DNA from: Neorhizobium vignae
GTDB taxonomy: Bacteria > Pseudomonadota > Alphaproteobacteria > Rhizobiales > Rhizobiaceae
DNA length: 64,000 bases
Reading direction: 5' to 3'
Assembly: GCF_000732195.1 (NCBI RefSeq)
Contig: NZ_JNNU01000002.1
Span: 1-64,000, forward strand
A program made the translations under genes and the position numbers. The notes beneath the pieces are model-generated. The model did no database searches and had not been told where the DNA came from. It saw nothing but the letters and a program-made list of their open reading frames with translations. Shown here piece by piece: positions 47,483-59,996 of the stretch. Position 1 is the first letter of the stretch, and each line of letters opens with the position of its first letter.

Positions 47483-47905
47483 TCACGGCGAAAGATGCAG
47501 CACGACCTGGCGGACATGCGGCTGGTCGCGATGTTCGAAGAGGTAGATGCCCTGCCATGTGCCGAGCACCAACCGTCCGTCCCGGACGGGAATGCCGAGC
47601 GAAACGGCCGTCAGCGCCGCCTTGATGTGTGCCGGCATGTCGTCGGGGCCTTCGGTAGTATGGGTAACCCAGCGCATGTCGGGATCGGTGGTCGGCGGCA
47701 CCAGCCGGGAGAAAAAGGTCTTCAGATCGCGGCGGACATCCGGATCGGCATTTTCCTGGATGATCAGGGAGCAGGACGTATGGCGCACGAACACGGTGAG
47801 CAGCCCCTCGCCCACTGGCGTGCGGCGCAAAAAACCTTGCGCCGCGTCGGTGAATTCGTAGAGCCCCTGGCCGCTTGTGGAGATCGAAATCACGGTCTGG
47901 GGCAT
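47483..47905 (-). CDS. YjbQ family protein (secondary thiamine-phosphate synthase-like)
   Basis: 140 residues from the ATG at 47905 with AAGGA upstream. The family pattern is complete: GLLTVFVRHTSCSLIIQENADPDVRRDL, HTTEGPDDMPAHIKAAL and GRLVLGTWQGIYLFEHRD, whose His residues bind metal. E. coli YjbQ has weak thiamine-phosphate synthase activity; physiological role is open. Single gene. Confidence 0.88.
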   Translation of the reverse strand: MPQTVISISTSGQGLYEFTDAAQGFLRRTPVGEGLLTVFVRHTSCSLIIQENADPDVRRDLKTFFSRLVPPTTDPDMRWVTHTTEGPDDMPAHIKAALTAVSLGIPVRDGRLVLGTWQGIYLFEHRDQPHVRQVVLHLSP

Positions 47906-47986
47906 GAGGGGGTCCTTTATCGGCGAAAGCACCGGCAACAAAAATAGAAGCACCGGCAGGGAGACGGCACTCCTATCACCCGCCGG

Positions 47987-48340
47987 CTACAATGTCAGGA
48001 AGGGCTCGAAGCCGCCGAAGATCATCCGTTTTCCGTCGAAGACCTGCGTCCATTCGTCTCCGGAAAACCGCTCGTCCTTCATCACCCTGGCATTGATTTC
48101 GTCCCGGCGGGCCCGGCTTTCATAGGTGATCCAGGAGAAGATGACGATCTCGTCCTCCTTGGCCTGCACGGCCCGCGGGAAGGAGGTGAGCTCTCCGTAG
48201 GGCACGTCGTCGGCTAGGCATTCCACATAGGACAACGCGCCGTTTTCCATCCAAACGGCACCGGCAAGGCGCGCCATGTCCTTGTAGCGCTCGAGATTGG
48301 CCTTCGGCACGGCAAGAATAAACCCGTCGACATAGGGCAT
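47987..48340 (-). CDS. DUF1428 family protein
   Basis: 117 residues from the ATG at 48340 with AAGGAGG. Starts MPYVDGFILAVPKANLERYKDMA and has YVECLADDVPYGELTSFPRAVQAKEDEIVIFSWI, the DUF1428 signature (dimeric alpha-beta barrel fold, YbaA type). Function unknown. Stands between YjbQ and DUF427 genes on the same strand. Confidence 0.9.
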   Translation of the reverse strand: MPYVDGFILAVPKANLERYKDMARLAGAVWMENGALSYVECLADDVPYGELTSFPRAVQAKEDEIVIFSWITYESRARRDEINARVMKDERFSGDEWTQVFDGKRMIFGGFEPFLTL

Positions 48341-48488
48341 GATGTTCCTCCTTGTTGCGTCAACACCCCAAGGACGTGGGAGGGAACGCAAACCCGACAA
48401 GTGCGCCCGCTTTTTCTTCATCCTCCAGGGCTTCTTCCCGCAAAACTCCGAGGGGCGGCAAGCGTACGCTCGGCCGCCCGGGCTCCCG

Positions 48489-48887
48489 TCAGAACTGGCC
48501 TGCTTCAGGCGTGCCAAACTCCTCGATGGAATCGACTCGGTCGGGATAGAAGGCGACATGCTCCCTGATCCCGGAAACGGCTTCGTAAGGGTTTTCGTAG
48601 GACCAGACGGCATTCTTCGAACGCTCGCCACCGGCCGGAATGCTGAAATAGGAGGCTTCGCCCTTATACGGGCAATAGCTCTGGTGGTCGGTCCGCTCAA
48701 GGAGCGACATATCTACATCCTTGCGCGGGATATAATGGACCGGCGGATAGGAGGACTCGCGCAAGGTGAGCGAATTGATGCTGTCGGCGATCACCTTGCC
48801 GCCGAGCTTCACCACCACCCGCGCCGGATTGTGCGCAACGGTAATCGGGTGATCCGGCCCTGGAATTTTCTGTGCCCTGACATTCAT
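48489..48887 (-). CDS. DUF427 family protein
   Basis: 132 residues from the ATG at 48887 with AAAGGAC. Contains the family core HNPARVVVKLGGKVIADSIN, LRESSYPPVHYIPRKDVDMSLL, SYCPYKGEASYFSI, and ENPYEAVSGIREHVAFYPDRVD. DUF427 proteins are small beta-rich enzymes of unknown activity, frequent in alphaproteobacteria and actinobacteria. Confidence 0.9.
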   Translation of the reverse strand: MNVRAQKIPGPDHPITVAHNPARVVVKLGGKVIADSINSLTLRESSYPPVHYIPRKDVDMSLLERTDHQSYCPYKGEASYFSIPAGGERSKNAVWSYENPYEAVSGIREHVAFYPDRVDSIEEFGTPEAGQF

Positions 48888-49002
48888 GGTTCGTCCTTTC
48901 GGGTTCGACGCATGCTCCCGATATAGGGCGCCCCGAAACGCCACCAAGCGGCCGAAGCGGAATGCTCCGGCCATCGACGGCGAACAATCGCCGCGTCACC
49001 CG

Positions 49003-50043
<1,041 letters not shown>

Positions 50044-50145
50044 TGGAGGTCCCCATCGCAAAGTGGGTGAAACATAGTCGCAGCAATCTATCGGTCAACC
50101 AAGGGTGATCCCCTACCTAAGTCACATTTGCGGATCGGCCGATAG

Positions 50146-51294
50146 TCATTCCGGAAAACCGCGCTTCCGCCACTCGCTCCTGGGCACCGGAGCACCGACC
50201 TCAAAGGCGAAGGAGATTACCTTGGTGGCGTCCTCGTTCACCTCGCAGCGGAAACTGAGTTCATACCATTGTGCCTTCGCCCGAAACTCACTGCGCTTGA
50301 CCTCCAGAACCGATCCGCTCGATAGCCGATAGGGACGCACCAGGTCCGCCGGAAAAGGCGGAGACGCATGCCACAGCTGAAAGCTTAATTCCGTGGCGCA
50401 GAGCTGGCCGGCGCGCACGCCTCGTGGAATGCGGCCTATCGTCGTCGTGGCAATCGGATCGTCCGTAGCGCTCTGCGAAAACAGCGTCTTCGCCTCGGTC
50501 AGCTCGACCGGCTTGCCGGGGGTCGGCGTCTTGGAAGGGTCGCTCTTGGGCGAAGCGGTCGGCGGCGCAGTCACGATTTCGGTCTTGGTCGCATCAGGCG
50601 AGGTCCCAGTGACCGGGCCGTTCTGCAATCCGTTGGCTGCCGCAACGCCGACCTCCGGCAGCTGGATATCGTCCGGCACCGGATTGGCCGGTGGCGCCTC
50701 CACGACGGTTGGGGCCTCTTTCACCTGCTTTACCGGCTCGACGGCCTCCGCATCCGCCTTACTCTCGGCAGGCGGGTTGGTCGTTTCCTTCGATGCATTG
50801 CCGGTTTCGGATTTCTTCGGCCCGGCATCCTTCTCGCCGAATTCGAAGACAGGGCGCAGAACCGGCAACGGCTGCTTCTTGGCCTCCTCGGCGGAAGGCG
50901 GCGGTTCGGTGGGTTTCTGCTCAGGCGCCGGCGGAGGTGGCTCCTGCTTTTTGGCTTCCGCCTGCTTCGGTGGCTCAGGCGGTGGGGACGGCTCCGCCTT
51001 CTTGGCCTCTTCCTGTTTTGCAGGTTCCGGAGGTTTCTTTTCCTCCGGTTTCGCCTCTTCGGCCGGCTTCTTTTCCTCGGCCTTCTTCTCTTCGGCCTTC
51101 TGCTCTTCCGGCTTCTTCTCAGGTTCTTCCGGTGGAGGCACGATCTCGACCTGGACGCTTTCCTCCTTCTCCGGCTCGGACTGATCGACCGGCAGGTGGA
51201 AGAACAGGGCCGCCGCGAAAACGACGTGCACCAGGATGGAGGCAGGAATGCCCCATCCTATGTCGCCGCGCGGCTTTCCAGATAAATCCGTCAT
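50146..51294 (-). CDS. DUF930 domain protein with TonB-like Pro/Glu/Lys-rich linker
   Basis: 382 residues: one N-terminal membrane helix (about 17-36, IPASILVHVVFAAALFF), a long Pro/Glu/Lys-rich segment (residues 45-150) typical of TonB-type periplasm-spanning proteins, and a C-terminal DUF930 domain (GVRAGQLCATELSFQLW...YRLSSGSVLEVKRSEFRAKAQWYELSFRCEVNEDATKVISFAFEVG). DUF930 proteins are found in rhizobia and are of unknown function. Inner-membrane anchored, acting in the periplasm. Confidence 0.85.
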   Translation of the reverse strand: MTDLSGKPRGDIGWGIPASILVHVVFAAALFFHLPVDQSEPEKEESVQVEIVPPPEEPEKKPEEQKAEEKKAEEKKPAEEAKPEEKKPPEPAKQEEAKKAEPSPPPEPPKQAEAKKQEPPPPAPEQKPTEPPPSAEEAKKQPLPVLRPVFEFGEKDAGPKKSETGNASKETTNPPAESKADAEAVEPVKQVKEAPTVVEAPPANPVPDDIQLPEVGVAAANGLQNGPVTGTSPDATKTEIVTAPPTASPKSDPSKTPTPGKPVELTEAKTLFSQSATDDPIATTTIGRIPRGVRAGQLCATELSFQLWHASPPFPADLVRPYRLSSGSVLEVKRSEFRAKAQWYELSFRCEVNEDATKVISFAFEVGAPVPRSEWRKRGFPE

Positions 51295-51430
51295 GGCAGC
51301 GGATGTAAGATGGAAAGCCGGCCGGATCGAGTCCCCGAGTGATCAAAACAACGCAAAATCCAGCTTTCCGGAAGCGAGTTGCGCTGCCGCCCCTCTTCCA
51401 AGGGATTCTGTCCATTGCAAACAAACCGAC

Positions 51431-51441
51431 CATACGGTATG
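51431..51441. promoter_or_regulatory. Possible TetR operator
   Basis: CATACGGTATG, a near-perfect palindrome, nine bases upstream of the TetR-family ATG and within a stretch ACCGACCATACGGTATGTTT, where TetR-type regulators often have their autoregulatory site. Confidence 0.5.
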
Positions 51442-51449
51442 TTTATCTG

Positions 51450-52013
51450 ATGTCGAAAGCTCACAAGCGAGAAAAACAACCCGAACAGGTGCGGCGATCC
51501 CTTCTGGACCACGCGGCACGATGCGCCGTGGATGAAGGTCTCGGCAGCCTGACCCTGCAGGCGGTCGCCGACGCGGCATCGGTCACCAAGGGCGGGTTGC
51601 TGCATCATTTCCCGAGCAAGCAGGCGCTGATCGAAGCCGTCTTCGAAGACCTGCTCGGCAAGCTCGATATGGAGATCGACCGGCTGATGAGCGAGGATGC
51701 AATCGACCGGGGCCGGTTCACGCGCGCCTATGTCGACGCCTTTTTCCAGGTGACCCGCGATGGGGCCGAAAGCCCTTGGGCGGCACTGTCGATTTCCTGC
51801 ATGACCGATGCACGGCTCAGGCAGCTCTGGTCGGAATGGATGCGCGACCGGCTCGAACGCCATGCGCAGACCGACAGTCACCCGGCCTTCAAGCTCGCGC
51901 GCTACGCGGCGGATGGCATCTGGCTCGCCAATCTCATGGAAGCGGACGGTTTACCGGCAAAGGAACTCGCCGAACTCCGCGACCACCTGCAAAACCTCAC
52001 GATACAAGAGTAA
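51450..52013 (+). CDS. TetR-family transcriptional regulator
   Basis: 187 residues from the ATG at 51450. The N-terminal helix-turn-helix domain is typical (RRSLLDHAARCAVDEGLGSLTLQAVADAASVTKGGLLHHFPSKQALIEAVF). The C-terminal region belongs to the TetR_C group found with SMR exporters. It is cotranscribed with the exporter gene 6 bp downstream, so it probably represses its own operon and responds to a toxic cation. Confidence 0.9.
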   Translation: MSKAHKREKQPEQVRRSLLDHAARCAVDEGLGSLTLQAVADAASVTKGGLLHHFPSKQALIEAVFEDLLGKLDMEIDRLMSEDAIDRGRFTRAYVDAFFQVTRDGAESPWAALSISCMTDARLRQLWSEWMRDRLERHAQTDSHPAFKLARYAADGIWLANLMEADGLPAKELAELRDHLQNLTIQE

Positions 52014-52018
52014 CGAAA

Positions 52019-52363
52019 ATGAACCCCGCCCTCCTCACCTACGGCTCGCTCGCCGGTGCAATCGTGCTCGAAGTCATCGGCACGACCTTCCTGCAGCAGA
52101 GCCAGCAGTTTACCCGGGCCCTGCCGACCATCCTGATGGGGCTTTGCTACGCGACCGCCTTCTATCTCCTGTCGATCGCCTTGCGCACCCTGCCGGTCGG
52201 CATCGCCTACGCGATCTGGAGCGGCCTCGGCATCGTGCTGATCTCGGCCGTCGGCACCATCCTGTTCCGCCAGACCCTCGATACCGCCGCCATCATCGGC
52301 CTCGGCCTGATCATCTCCGGCGTCGTGGTGGTCAACGTGTTTTCGAGCTCGGTCGGGCATTGA
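52019..52363 (+). CDS. Small multidrug resistance (SMR/EmrE-type) exporter
   Basis: 114 residues with four membrane helices. The essential Glu is in helix 1 (AGAIVLEVIGTTFLQQS, Glu16), helix 3 has the GIAYAIWSGLGIVLI signature, and helix 4 the GLGLIISGVVVVNVF segment. It exports cationic compounds or guanidinium against protons as a dual-topology dimer. Follows a TetR gene 5 bp upstream. Confidence 0.92.
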   Translation: MNPALLTYGSLAGAIVLEVIGTTFLQQSQQFTRALPTILMGLCYATAFYLLSIALRTLPVGIAYAIWSGLGIVLISAVGTILFRQTLDTAAIIGLGLIISGVVVVNVFSSSVGH

Positions 52364-52568
52364 AAAAATGAATGCCAGGTTTAGGTGAGTGTCCGATATT
52401 GCTAGGCGATCTGCTTTTCGCTATGGAAACGGTCGCTGGATCTGAACTCAGCCGTAAGCGTCTAACGTGAAGCAACGCATCCCAACCCCGGATCGTCGGT
52501 AGTGGCGATTTTGATCGGATGCATGTGCTCGATATCGATCGACGATCCTCTTCAGGAAAGTATTCTCC

Positions 52569-52808
52569 ATGAAGCTTACGCGCCTCCCCGCACGCTATGC
52601 GGCCCTTCTCATGCCGTTCGTTCTGTCCATCCTGATGACTTTTGTCGTATCAGGTGTCGCGACACTCAAGAATCTCGGCCTTGCTCCCGAATTCCTGCCG
52701 AACTGGATGTCGGCCTGGCTGGTCTCCTGGATCATCGCATTCCCGACGCTGCTGGGAGCTCTGCCAGTGACGCGGCGGATCGTTCAGTCCATGATCCGGC
52801 CTGCCTGA
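52569..52808 (+). CDS. DUF2798 membrane protein
   Basis: 79 residues with two membrane helices (about 9-32 and 46-66) and the family motifs RYAALLMPFVLSILMTFVVSGVATLKNLGL and WLVSWIIAFPTLLGALPVTRRIV. AGGAAAG lies upstream of the ATG. Function unknown; monocistronic with a terminator behind. Confidence 0.85.
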   Translation: MKLTRLPARYAALLMPFVLSILMTFVVSGVATLKNLGLAPEFLPNWMSAWLVSWIIAFPTLLGALPVTRRIVQSMIRPA

Positions 52809-52821
52809 TCACCAAAAGCAG

Positions 52822-52853
52822 AAAACCCGGCCTGCTTTCGCGGGCCGGGTTTT
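52822..52853. terminator. Bidirectional terminator between DUF2798 gene and rpoD
   Basis: Perfect 11-bp stem AAAACCCGGCC (52822-52832) with GGCCGGGTTTT (52843-52853). A-run on the left and T-run on the right make it work on both strands; it ends both the DUF2798 gene and rpoD, which converge. Confidence 0.88.
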
Positions 52854-52876
52854 GCATTTTCCATATCTGAAATCGC

Positions 52877-54940
<2,064 letters not shown>

Positions 54941-55355
54941 GTATTTCGTCGCTTTCCCTGAACGCTACTTTCGCCGCGCTTCGTGGCCACCGGCTGAAGA
55001 CGGGGTTGACCGCCTTAGTCGCGAATCACTGTCCAACACGTAACGGAATGACCTTTAATTCCCGATTACCATTCGGCGGCCGTTTTTGACTCAGGACCGT
55101 CCTACAAGAGGATCACCGGTCATGTTCGGTGCTATTGACCCACTCCGCCTATTTTGCCTTGAAATGGTGATTCCCACAAATTAACGCCCCGTCAAGCATT
55201 TCCATAGGTCATACCCAGGAAAAGTCGAAAATATGCCCTTTGAGGGGCTCCAATAGGGGTACGCTCACCAGATTTAACCGATATGTAGGCGGTAGGCCCT
55301 GAAAGACAAGGTTTGCGTAGACATAAAGGCTTATGCTTTTCGTCCGGCATATTCC
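54941..55355. other. Intergenic region upstream of rpoD
   Basis: 415 bp without a credible open frame. It lies upstream of rpoD on the minus strand and should hold its promoters, but I cannot place them with confidence. It is AT-richer than the flanks at 55,150-55,260. No RNA structure recognised. Confidence 0.5.
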
Positions 55356-55703
55356 CTAGCGGGAAGCACCGTCATACTGGGTTACCGTCAGCGTGGCAAT
55401 GTCGATTTCCGGCACGCATCTCAGATTGATCGCGGCCATCTCCGCGCCGTTCGGCATCGTCGCCTCGCTGAACGGTGCGACACCGCAACTCGCGCAGAAG
55501 TAGTGCGTAATCACATACTTGTTGAACTGGTAGGAGGAAAGGTTCTCCCGCGGAGTCGCGAGCTGGAACTGGCCGCGCGGGACGAAAGCCAGCAGCACGC
55601 CCTTCCGCCGGCAGAAGGAACAGTTGCATTCTATCGCGGTGCCAAACTCGCCCTCCGCCTCGAAGGCTATGTTGCCGCAATGACAACTTCCCGAAATCTG
55701 CAT
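55356..55703 (-). CDS. GFA (CENP-V) family protein
   Basis: 115 residues from the ATG at 55703 with GGGGAG upstream. Zinc-ligand motifs of the glutathione-dependent formaldehyde-activating fold: GSCHCGNI at the start, CNCSFCRRKG, and YFCASCGVAPF. A small carbon-sulfur lyase-like family; substrate unknown. Lies between dnaG and rpoD on the same strand. Confidence 0.92.
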   Translation of the reverse strand: MQISGSCHCGNIAFEAEGEFGTAIECNCSFCRRKGVLLAFVPRGQFQLATPRENLSSYQFNKYVITHYFCASCGVAPFSEATMPNGAEMAAINLRCVPEIDIATLTVTQYDGASR

Positions 55704-55789
55704 CAAGCTCCCCACTCAGCCGACTCAACGCCGATACAATAGGGCCGCGCCATCATTCGGCAAGGGCGGGTTTCCAAGCCGGCTGTCCC

Positions 55790-57793
55790 TCAGCCGTGGC
55801 TGACGGCGGCCCCCTTCACCCGACCGGAAAGTACCCCGAACCCGTCGATAATGGCTTCCTGGTTTTCCATCCGGAGGATTTCGAGCTGAACTTCGGAAAG
55901 CGCGCGCAGCAGCGGCTCGATCTCACCCGCATCGCCCGCTTCGGTCGTTTCGGCGATTTCCCGCTCCAGTTCGATCTTCTGGAGCCTGAGCGCCTTGGTG
56001 CGCTTGTGCAGCGACAGCGCCTGCCGATAGCCTTCGCGCGCATCTTCCAGCGCGGCGATCTCGGTCGCAGTCCAGAGCCGCGCGTTGCGCACCTGCTGGT
56101 CCAGGGACTTCAGCATCACGTCGAAACCTTCGCCCGCAAGCCGTTGCATCAGGTATTCGCGCGAAAGATTGGCGCCTGACGTCGCGGCCGCCGGCAGCAT
56201 GGCCGACCAGAAACGCTGCAGGTCGCGATTCTCGAAATCGATCGCGGCGATCTCGTCATATTCCTCCAGCAGAAGCTGGGGGTGGTTGACGATGGTGAGC
56301 GCCAGCACGCTTTCCCGAAGCGCCGGCAGGTCGCGGTAACCACGCACGAGGCCAGACCGCGCGAGCCGGTCCGAAACCCCGGCAGCCCGTCCTGCGGCAC
56401 GCGGTCCCTGCGGCGGACCGCCCTGGCCTGGCCTGCCCCCGCCTGAACCGCGCTGAAAATTCTGGCGCCGGTCGCCTCCGCCGCGCGGGGCCGGCGCGAA
56501 GAAGCTGTTCAGCCGGTCTCGGATATCCTGCTGGTAGTGGCGGCGCACATTTTCGTCGGCGATAACGGAAACGATCTGCTTCAGCCGCGCTTCCAGTTCG
56601 GCGCGTTTTTCCGGCGTATCGAAACTTGCCGACGACGCCTCGCGCTGCCAGATCATCTCCACCAGCGGCTTTGCATCGTTGAGCACCTTGTCGAACGGCG
56701 CGCGACCCTCATGACGGACGAGATCGTCCGGATCCTTGCCATCGGGAAGCAGGGCGAACCGCACCGACCTTCCGGGCTTCAGGAACGGCAGCGCGAGATC
56801 TGCCGCACGGCTTGCGGCCCTGAGGCCCGCGCCGTCGCCGTCAAAGCAGAGCACCGGCTGCGGCGTCATCCGCCAGAGCAGCTCGAGCTGGTTTTCGGTA
56901 AGCGCGGTCCCAAGCGGTGCAACGGCATTCTCGACACCCGCCTGATGCAGCGCAATGACGTCCATGTAACCTTCGACCGCAATGATCGTACCCTCGCCCT
57001 GCCCCGGCTTTCCGACACCTTGGGCCCGCCTGGCACGCGAAAAATTGTAGAGCACCTGCCCTTTGTGGAAGAGCTCGGTCTCGTTGGAGTTGAGATATTT
57101 GGCCGGCGCGTCCGGCGCCATGGCGCGGCCGCCAAACGCGATCACCTTTTCCCGCGACGACAGGATTGGAAACATGATGCGATCGCGAAAACGGTCGTAG
57201 GAGACCGCGATCCCCTCCCCGTGCACGACGAGGCCGCAGGCCTCGATCTGGTCCTTGGGCACGCCTTTGCCGGCGAGATGTTCCTTCAGCGCATTGCGGC
57301 TTTCCGGCGCGTAACCGAGACGGAAGGTCTCGATCGTGCGGCCGGTCAGCCCGCGGTCGCGCAGGTAAGCGCGCGCCTTGGCACCCACGGCGCTCTGGAG
57401 CTGGTCCTGGAAGAACTGCGTCGCCAGTTCCATGACGTCGAGCAGCGTCGTGCGTTCCTTCTCGCGCTTCTCGGCCTGCGGGTCCGGCTGCGGCATGGCG
57501 ATGCCGGCCATGTCTGCGACCGTCTGCACCGCTTCGGGAAAACTCTGCCCTTCGAGATCGGTCAGGAACCGGAAATGGTCGCCCGAAACACCGCAGCCGA
57601 AGCAGTGGTAGCGGCCCTTGCGGTCCTCGCAATGGAAGCTCGGGCTCTTCTCGCCATGGAAGGGGCAGCAGGCCCAGTAGTCGCCACGCGACACGTTGGT
57701 CTTCTTGCGATCCCACGTCACTCGACGGCCGACGACGGCCGATATCGGCACGCGGTCGCGGATCTCGTCGAGAAAACTGTTGGAAAAGCGCAT
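55790..57793 (-). CDS. dnaG: DNA primase DnaG
   Basis: 667 residues. N-terminal CHC2 zinc domain (CCPFHGEKSPSFHCEDRKGRYHCFGCG, within residues 40-70), catalytic core with TOPRIM motifs (VEGYMDVIALHQAG and the CFDGDGAGLRAASRA acidic motif), and a C-terminal helicase-binding domain preceded by an Arg/Gly-rich linker (around 445-470). Synthesises RNA primers for replication. Upstream of rpoD, a conserved order in bacteria. Confidence 0.97.
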   Translation of the reverse strand: MRFSNSFLDEIRDRVPISAVVGRRVTWDRKKTNVSRGDYWACCPFHGEKSPSFHCEDRKGRYHCFGCGVSGDHFRFLTDLEGQSFPEAVQTVADMAGIAMPQPDPQAEKREKERTTLLDVMELATQFFQDQLQSAVGAKARAYLRDRGLTGRTIETFRLGYAPESRNALKEHLAGKGVPKDQIEACGLVVHGEGIAVSYDRFRDRIMFPILSSREKVIAFGGRAMAPDAPAKYLNSNETELFHKGQVLYNFSRARRAQGVGKPGQGEGTIIAVEGYMDVIALHQAGVENAVAPLGTALTENQLELLWRMTPQPVLCFDGDGAGLRAASRAADLALPFLKPGRSVRFALLPDGKDPDDLVRHEGRAPFDKVLNDAKPLVEMIWQREASSASFDTPEKRAELEARLKQIVSVIADENVRRHYQQDIRDRLNSFFAPAPRGGGDRRQNFQRGSGGGRPGQGGPPQGPRAAGRAAGVSDRLARSGLVRGYRDLPALRESVLALTIVNHPQLLLEEYDEIAAIDFENRDLQRFWSAMLPAAATSGANLSREYLMQRLAGEGFDVMLKSLDQQVRNARLWTATEIAALEDAREGYRQALSLHKRTKALRLQKIELEREIAETTEAGDAGEIEPLLRALSEVQLEILRMENQEAIIDGFGVLSGRVKGAAVSHG

Positions 57794-57913
57794 TTCTACC
57801 TCTTGGGGCCAGCTTCCATATAAGCGCAGACCTTCAGGAACGCCACCGCCAAGGGAAATGCTTCCCGCTATTCACAGGCCTGACTAATTTCGGCCCGCGA
57901 TATCAGAAGAGCA

Positions 57914-57949
57914 AAAAGGCGGGAATCCGATCATCGGGTTCCCGCCTTT
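57914..57949 (-). terminator. Terminator behind yqeY
   Basis: Stem AAGGCGGGAA with TTCCCGCCTT (cores at 57916-57925 and 57939-57948), 12-base loop partly self-paired; on the minus strand TTTTT follows. It ends the yqeY transcript before dnaG. Confidence 0.85.
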
Positions 57950-57978
57950 CGCTTATGCGCCGCCTCACAAAAGGCAGC

Positions 57979-58431
57979 TTATTTCAAAAGCTCTTTCACC
58001 ACGCCGGAAGCCTTGGCGAAATCCATCTGGCCCGGATGCTTTTCCTTTAGCACCGCCATGACCTTGCCCATGTCGCGCAGGCCCTGCGCGCCGGACTCGG
58101 CGATCGCCGCCTTGATCAGGTCCTGCACCTTCTCATCCGAGAGCTGCTCGGGCATGAACCCCTTGATGACGTCTATTTCCTCGCGCTCCTGCTTCGCAAG
58201 TTCGGTGCGCCCGGCATCCTGGTAGATCTTCGCCGATTCCTCGCGCTGCTTCACCATCTTCTGCAGGATCTGCAGGATGTCGTCATCGCTGACCGGGTCC
58301 TTGCCGAGACCGCGATTGGCAATATCTCGATCCTTGATCGCAGTCTGGATCAGCCGGACGGTCGAAAGCCGGCGGGCGTCCTTGGCCTTCATGGATTCCT
58401 TCAGCGCATCGGAAAGCTTGTCGCGCAACAT
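57979..58431 (-). CDS. yqeY: GatB/YqeY domain protein
   Basis: 150 residues from the ATG at 58431, which has AAGGAG. Family motifs are clear: LRDKLSDALKESMKAKDARRLSTVRLIQTAIKDRDI, REESAKIYQDAGRTELAKQE, EEIDVIKGFMPEQLS, and GMGKVMAVLK-like (DMGKVMAVLKEKHPGQMD). The domain resembles the tRNA-binding tail of GatB; the role of stand-alone YqeY is not settled. Divergent from carA. Confidence 0.93.
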   Translation of the reverse strand: MLRDKLSDALKESMKAKDARRLSTVRLIQTAIKDRDIANRGLGKDPVSDDDILQILQKMVKQREESAKIYQDAGRTELAKQEREEIDVIKGFMPEQLSDEKVQDLIKAAIAESGAQGLRDMGKVMAVLKEKHPGQMDFAKASGVVKELLK

Positions 58432-58751
58432 CGTTTTTTCTCCTTGGGAAAAGCTCTGGCGCAGGCAGGGTGAATTGTGGCTTTTCCTTGGCATTCACAC
58501 CGTTGTCATAGACGACGGTTCGGGGTCGATCAAATCAAATCACCCAAACCGTTGAATTCCAAGGTCTATAATCTCCATGGAATTCTTGGGCTGCGAGATT
58601 GACCACCTCGCCCGCTTTGTCTATTTTCCGGCACCTGCACGAGATTTAGAGGTTTGGGCTTGCGCCGGGATTTCCGCGCGCCCGTCTCTCACGACCATAA
58701 ATGGCCCCCACAGCCTGTCTCTTCAAGGGACGGGACCGGTGAGGCAGAAGG
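58432..58751. other. Divergent yqeY-carA promoter region
   Basis: 320 bp without a credible gene. It holds TATAAT at 58567-58572 flanked by an exact inverted repeat, GAATTCCA (58554-58561) and TGGAATTC (58578-58585), which may be an operator over a carA promoter. No -35 box at proper distance is clear. Confidence 0.5.
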
Positions 58752-59963
58752 ATGGATATGACCGCGACCGCTCCCTGGACCACCAAGAAACCCACCGCAT
58801 TGCTCGTTCTGGCCGACGGCACCGTGATCGAAGGAACCGGGATCGGCGCCACCGGCAAGGTGCCGGCCGAAGTGGTGTTCAACACCGCGCTGACCGGCTA
58901 CCAGGAAATCCTGACCGACCCCTCCTATCTCGGCCAGATCGTCACCTTCACTTTCCCGCATATCGGCAATATCGGCACCAACGAGGAAGACGTCGAGGAC
59001 CTGACGCCGGCAGCCCGCCGCGGCGCGGTCGGCACGATCTTCAAGGCCGACATCACCGAACCCTCCAACTACCGCGCCGCCAAGGATCTCGACGGCTGGC
59101 TGAAGGCCCGCGGCATCATCGGCCTCTCCGGCATCGACACGCGCGCGCTGACCGCCTGGATCCGCCAGAACGGCGCCCCGAACGCCGTCATCGCCCATGA
59201 CCCGAACGGCGTCTTCGACATCGAGGCGCTGAAGGCCGAAGCCCGCGCCTGGAGCGGCCTCGAAGGCCTCGACCTCGCAAAGGAGGCAACCTCCGGCCAG
59301 TCCTCGCAATGGGACCAGAAGCCCTGGGTCTGGAACGAGGGCTACGGCGAACTGAAGCCCGAGGATGCGAAATATCACATCGTCTGCATCGACTACGGCG
59401 TCAAGCGCAACATCCTGCGCCTCTTTGCCGGCCTCGACTGCAAGGTGACCGTCGTGCCCGCCCAGACCTCGGCCGAAGACATCCTGGCGCTGAAGCCGGA
59501 CGGTATCTTCCTGTCGAACGGCCCGGGCGACCCGGCCGCCACCGGCGAATATGCCGTGCCGGTCATCAGGAACGTCATCAAGACCGACATCCCGACCTTC
59601 GGCATCTGCCTCGGCCACCAGATGCTCGGTCTCGCTCTCGGCGCAAAAACCGAGAAGATGCACCAGGGCCATCACGGCGCCAACCATCCGGTCAAGGACC
59701 ACACCACCGGCAAGGTGGAGATCGTCTCGATGAACCACGGCTTCGCGGTCGATTCGAAGTCTCTGCCGCAAGGGGTTGAGGAGACTCACATTTCGCTCTT
59801 CGACGGCAGCAATTGCGGCCTGCGCGTCACCGGCAAGCAGGTCTTCTCCGTCCAGCATCACCCGGAAGCCTCGCCAGGCCCGCAGGACAGCCACTATCTC
59901 TTCCGCCGTTTCATCAACATGGTGCGAGAGAAGAAGGGCGAGCCTGCCCTTGCGGAACGCTAA
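58752..59963 (+). CDS. carA: Carbamoyl-phosphate synthase small subunit
   Basis: 403 residues. N-terminal domain with LVLADGTVIEGTGIGATG and FNTALTGYQEILTDPSYLGQIVTFT; C-terminal class I glutamine amidotransferase with the nucleophile Cys in FGICLGHQ (about residue 286), the SNGPGDP oxyanion region and HHPEASPGP with catalytic His and Glu. Provides ammonia to CarB for arginine and pyrimidine synthesis. AGGCAGAAGG is upstream of the ATG. carB is not in the window. Confidence 0.98.
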   Translation: MDMTATAPWTTKKPTALLVLADGTVIEGTGIGATGKVPAEVVFNTALTGYQEILTDPSYLGQIVTFTFPHIGNIGTNEEDVEDLTPAARRGAVGTIFKADITEPSNYRAAKDLDGWLKARGIIGLSGIDTRALTAWIRQNGAPNAVIAHDPNGVFDIEALKAEARAWSGLEGLDLAKEATSGQSSQWDQKPWVWNEGYGELKPEDAKYHIVCIDYGVKRNILRLFAGLDCKVTVVPAQTSAEDILALKPDGIFLSNGPGDPAATGEYAVPVIRNVIKTDIPTFGICLGHQMLGLALGAKTEKMHQGHHGANHPVKDHTTGKVEIVSMNHGFAVDSKSLPQGVEETHISLFDGSNCGLRVTGKQVFSVQHHPEASPGPQDSHYLFRRFINMVREKKGEPALAER

Positions 59964-59996
59964 TTTCCGGCGCTCTAAAAAATCCGCAGACGCCTA

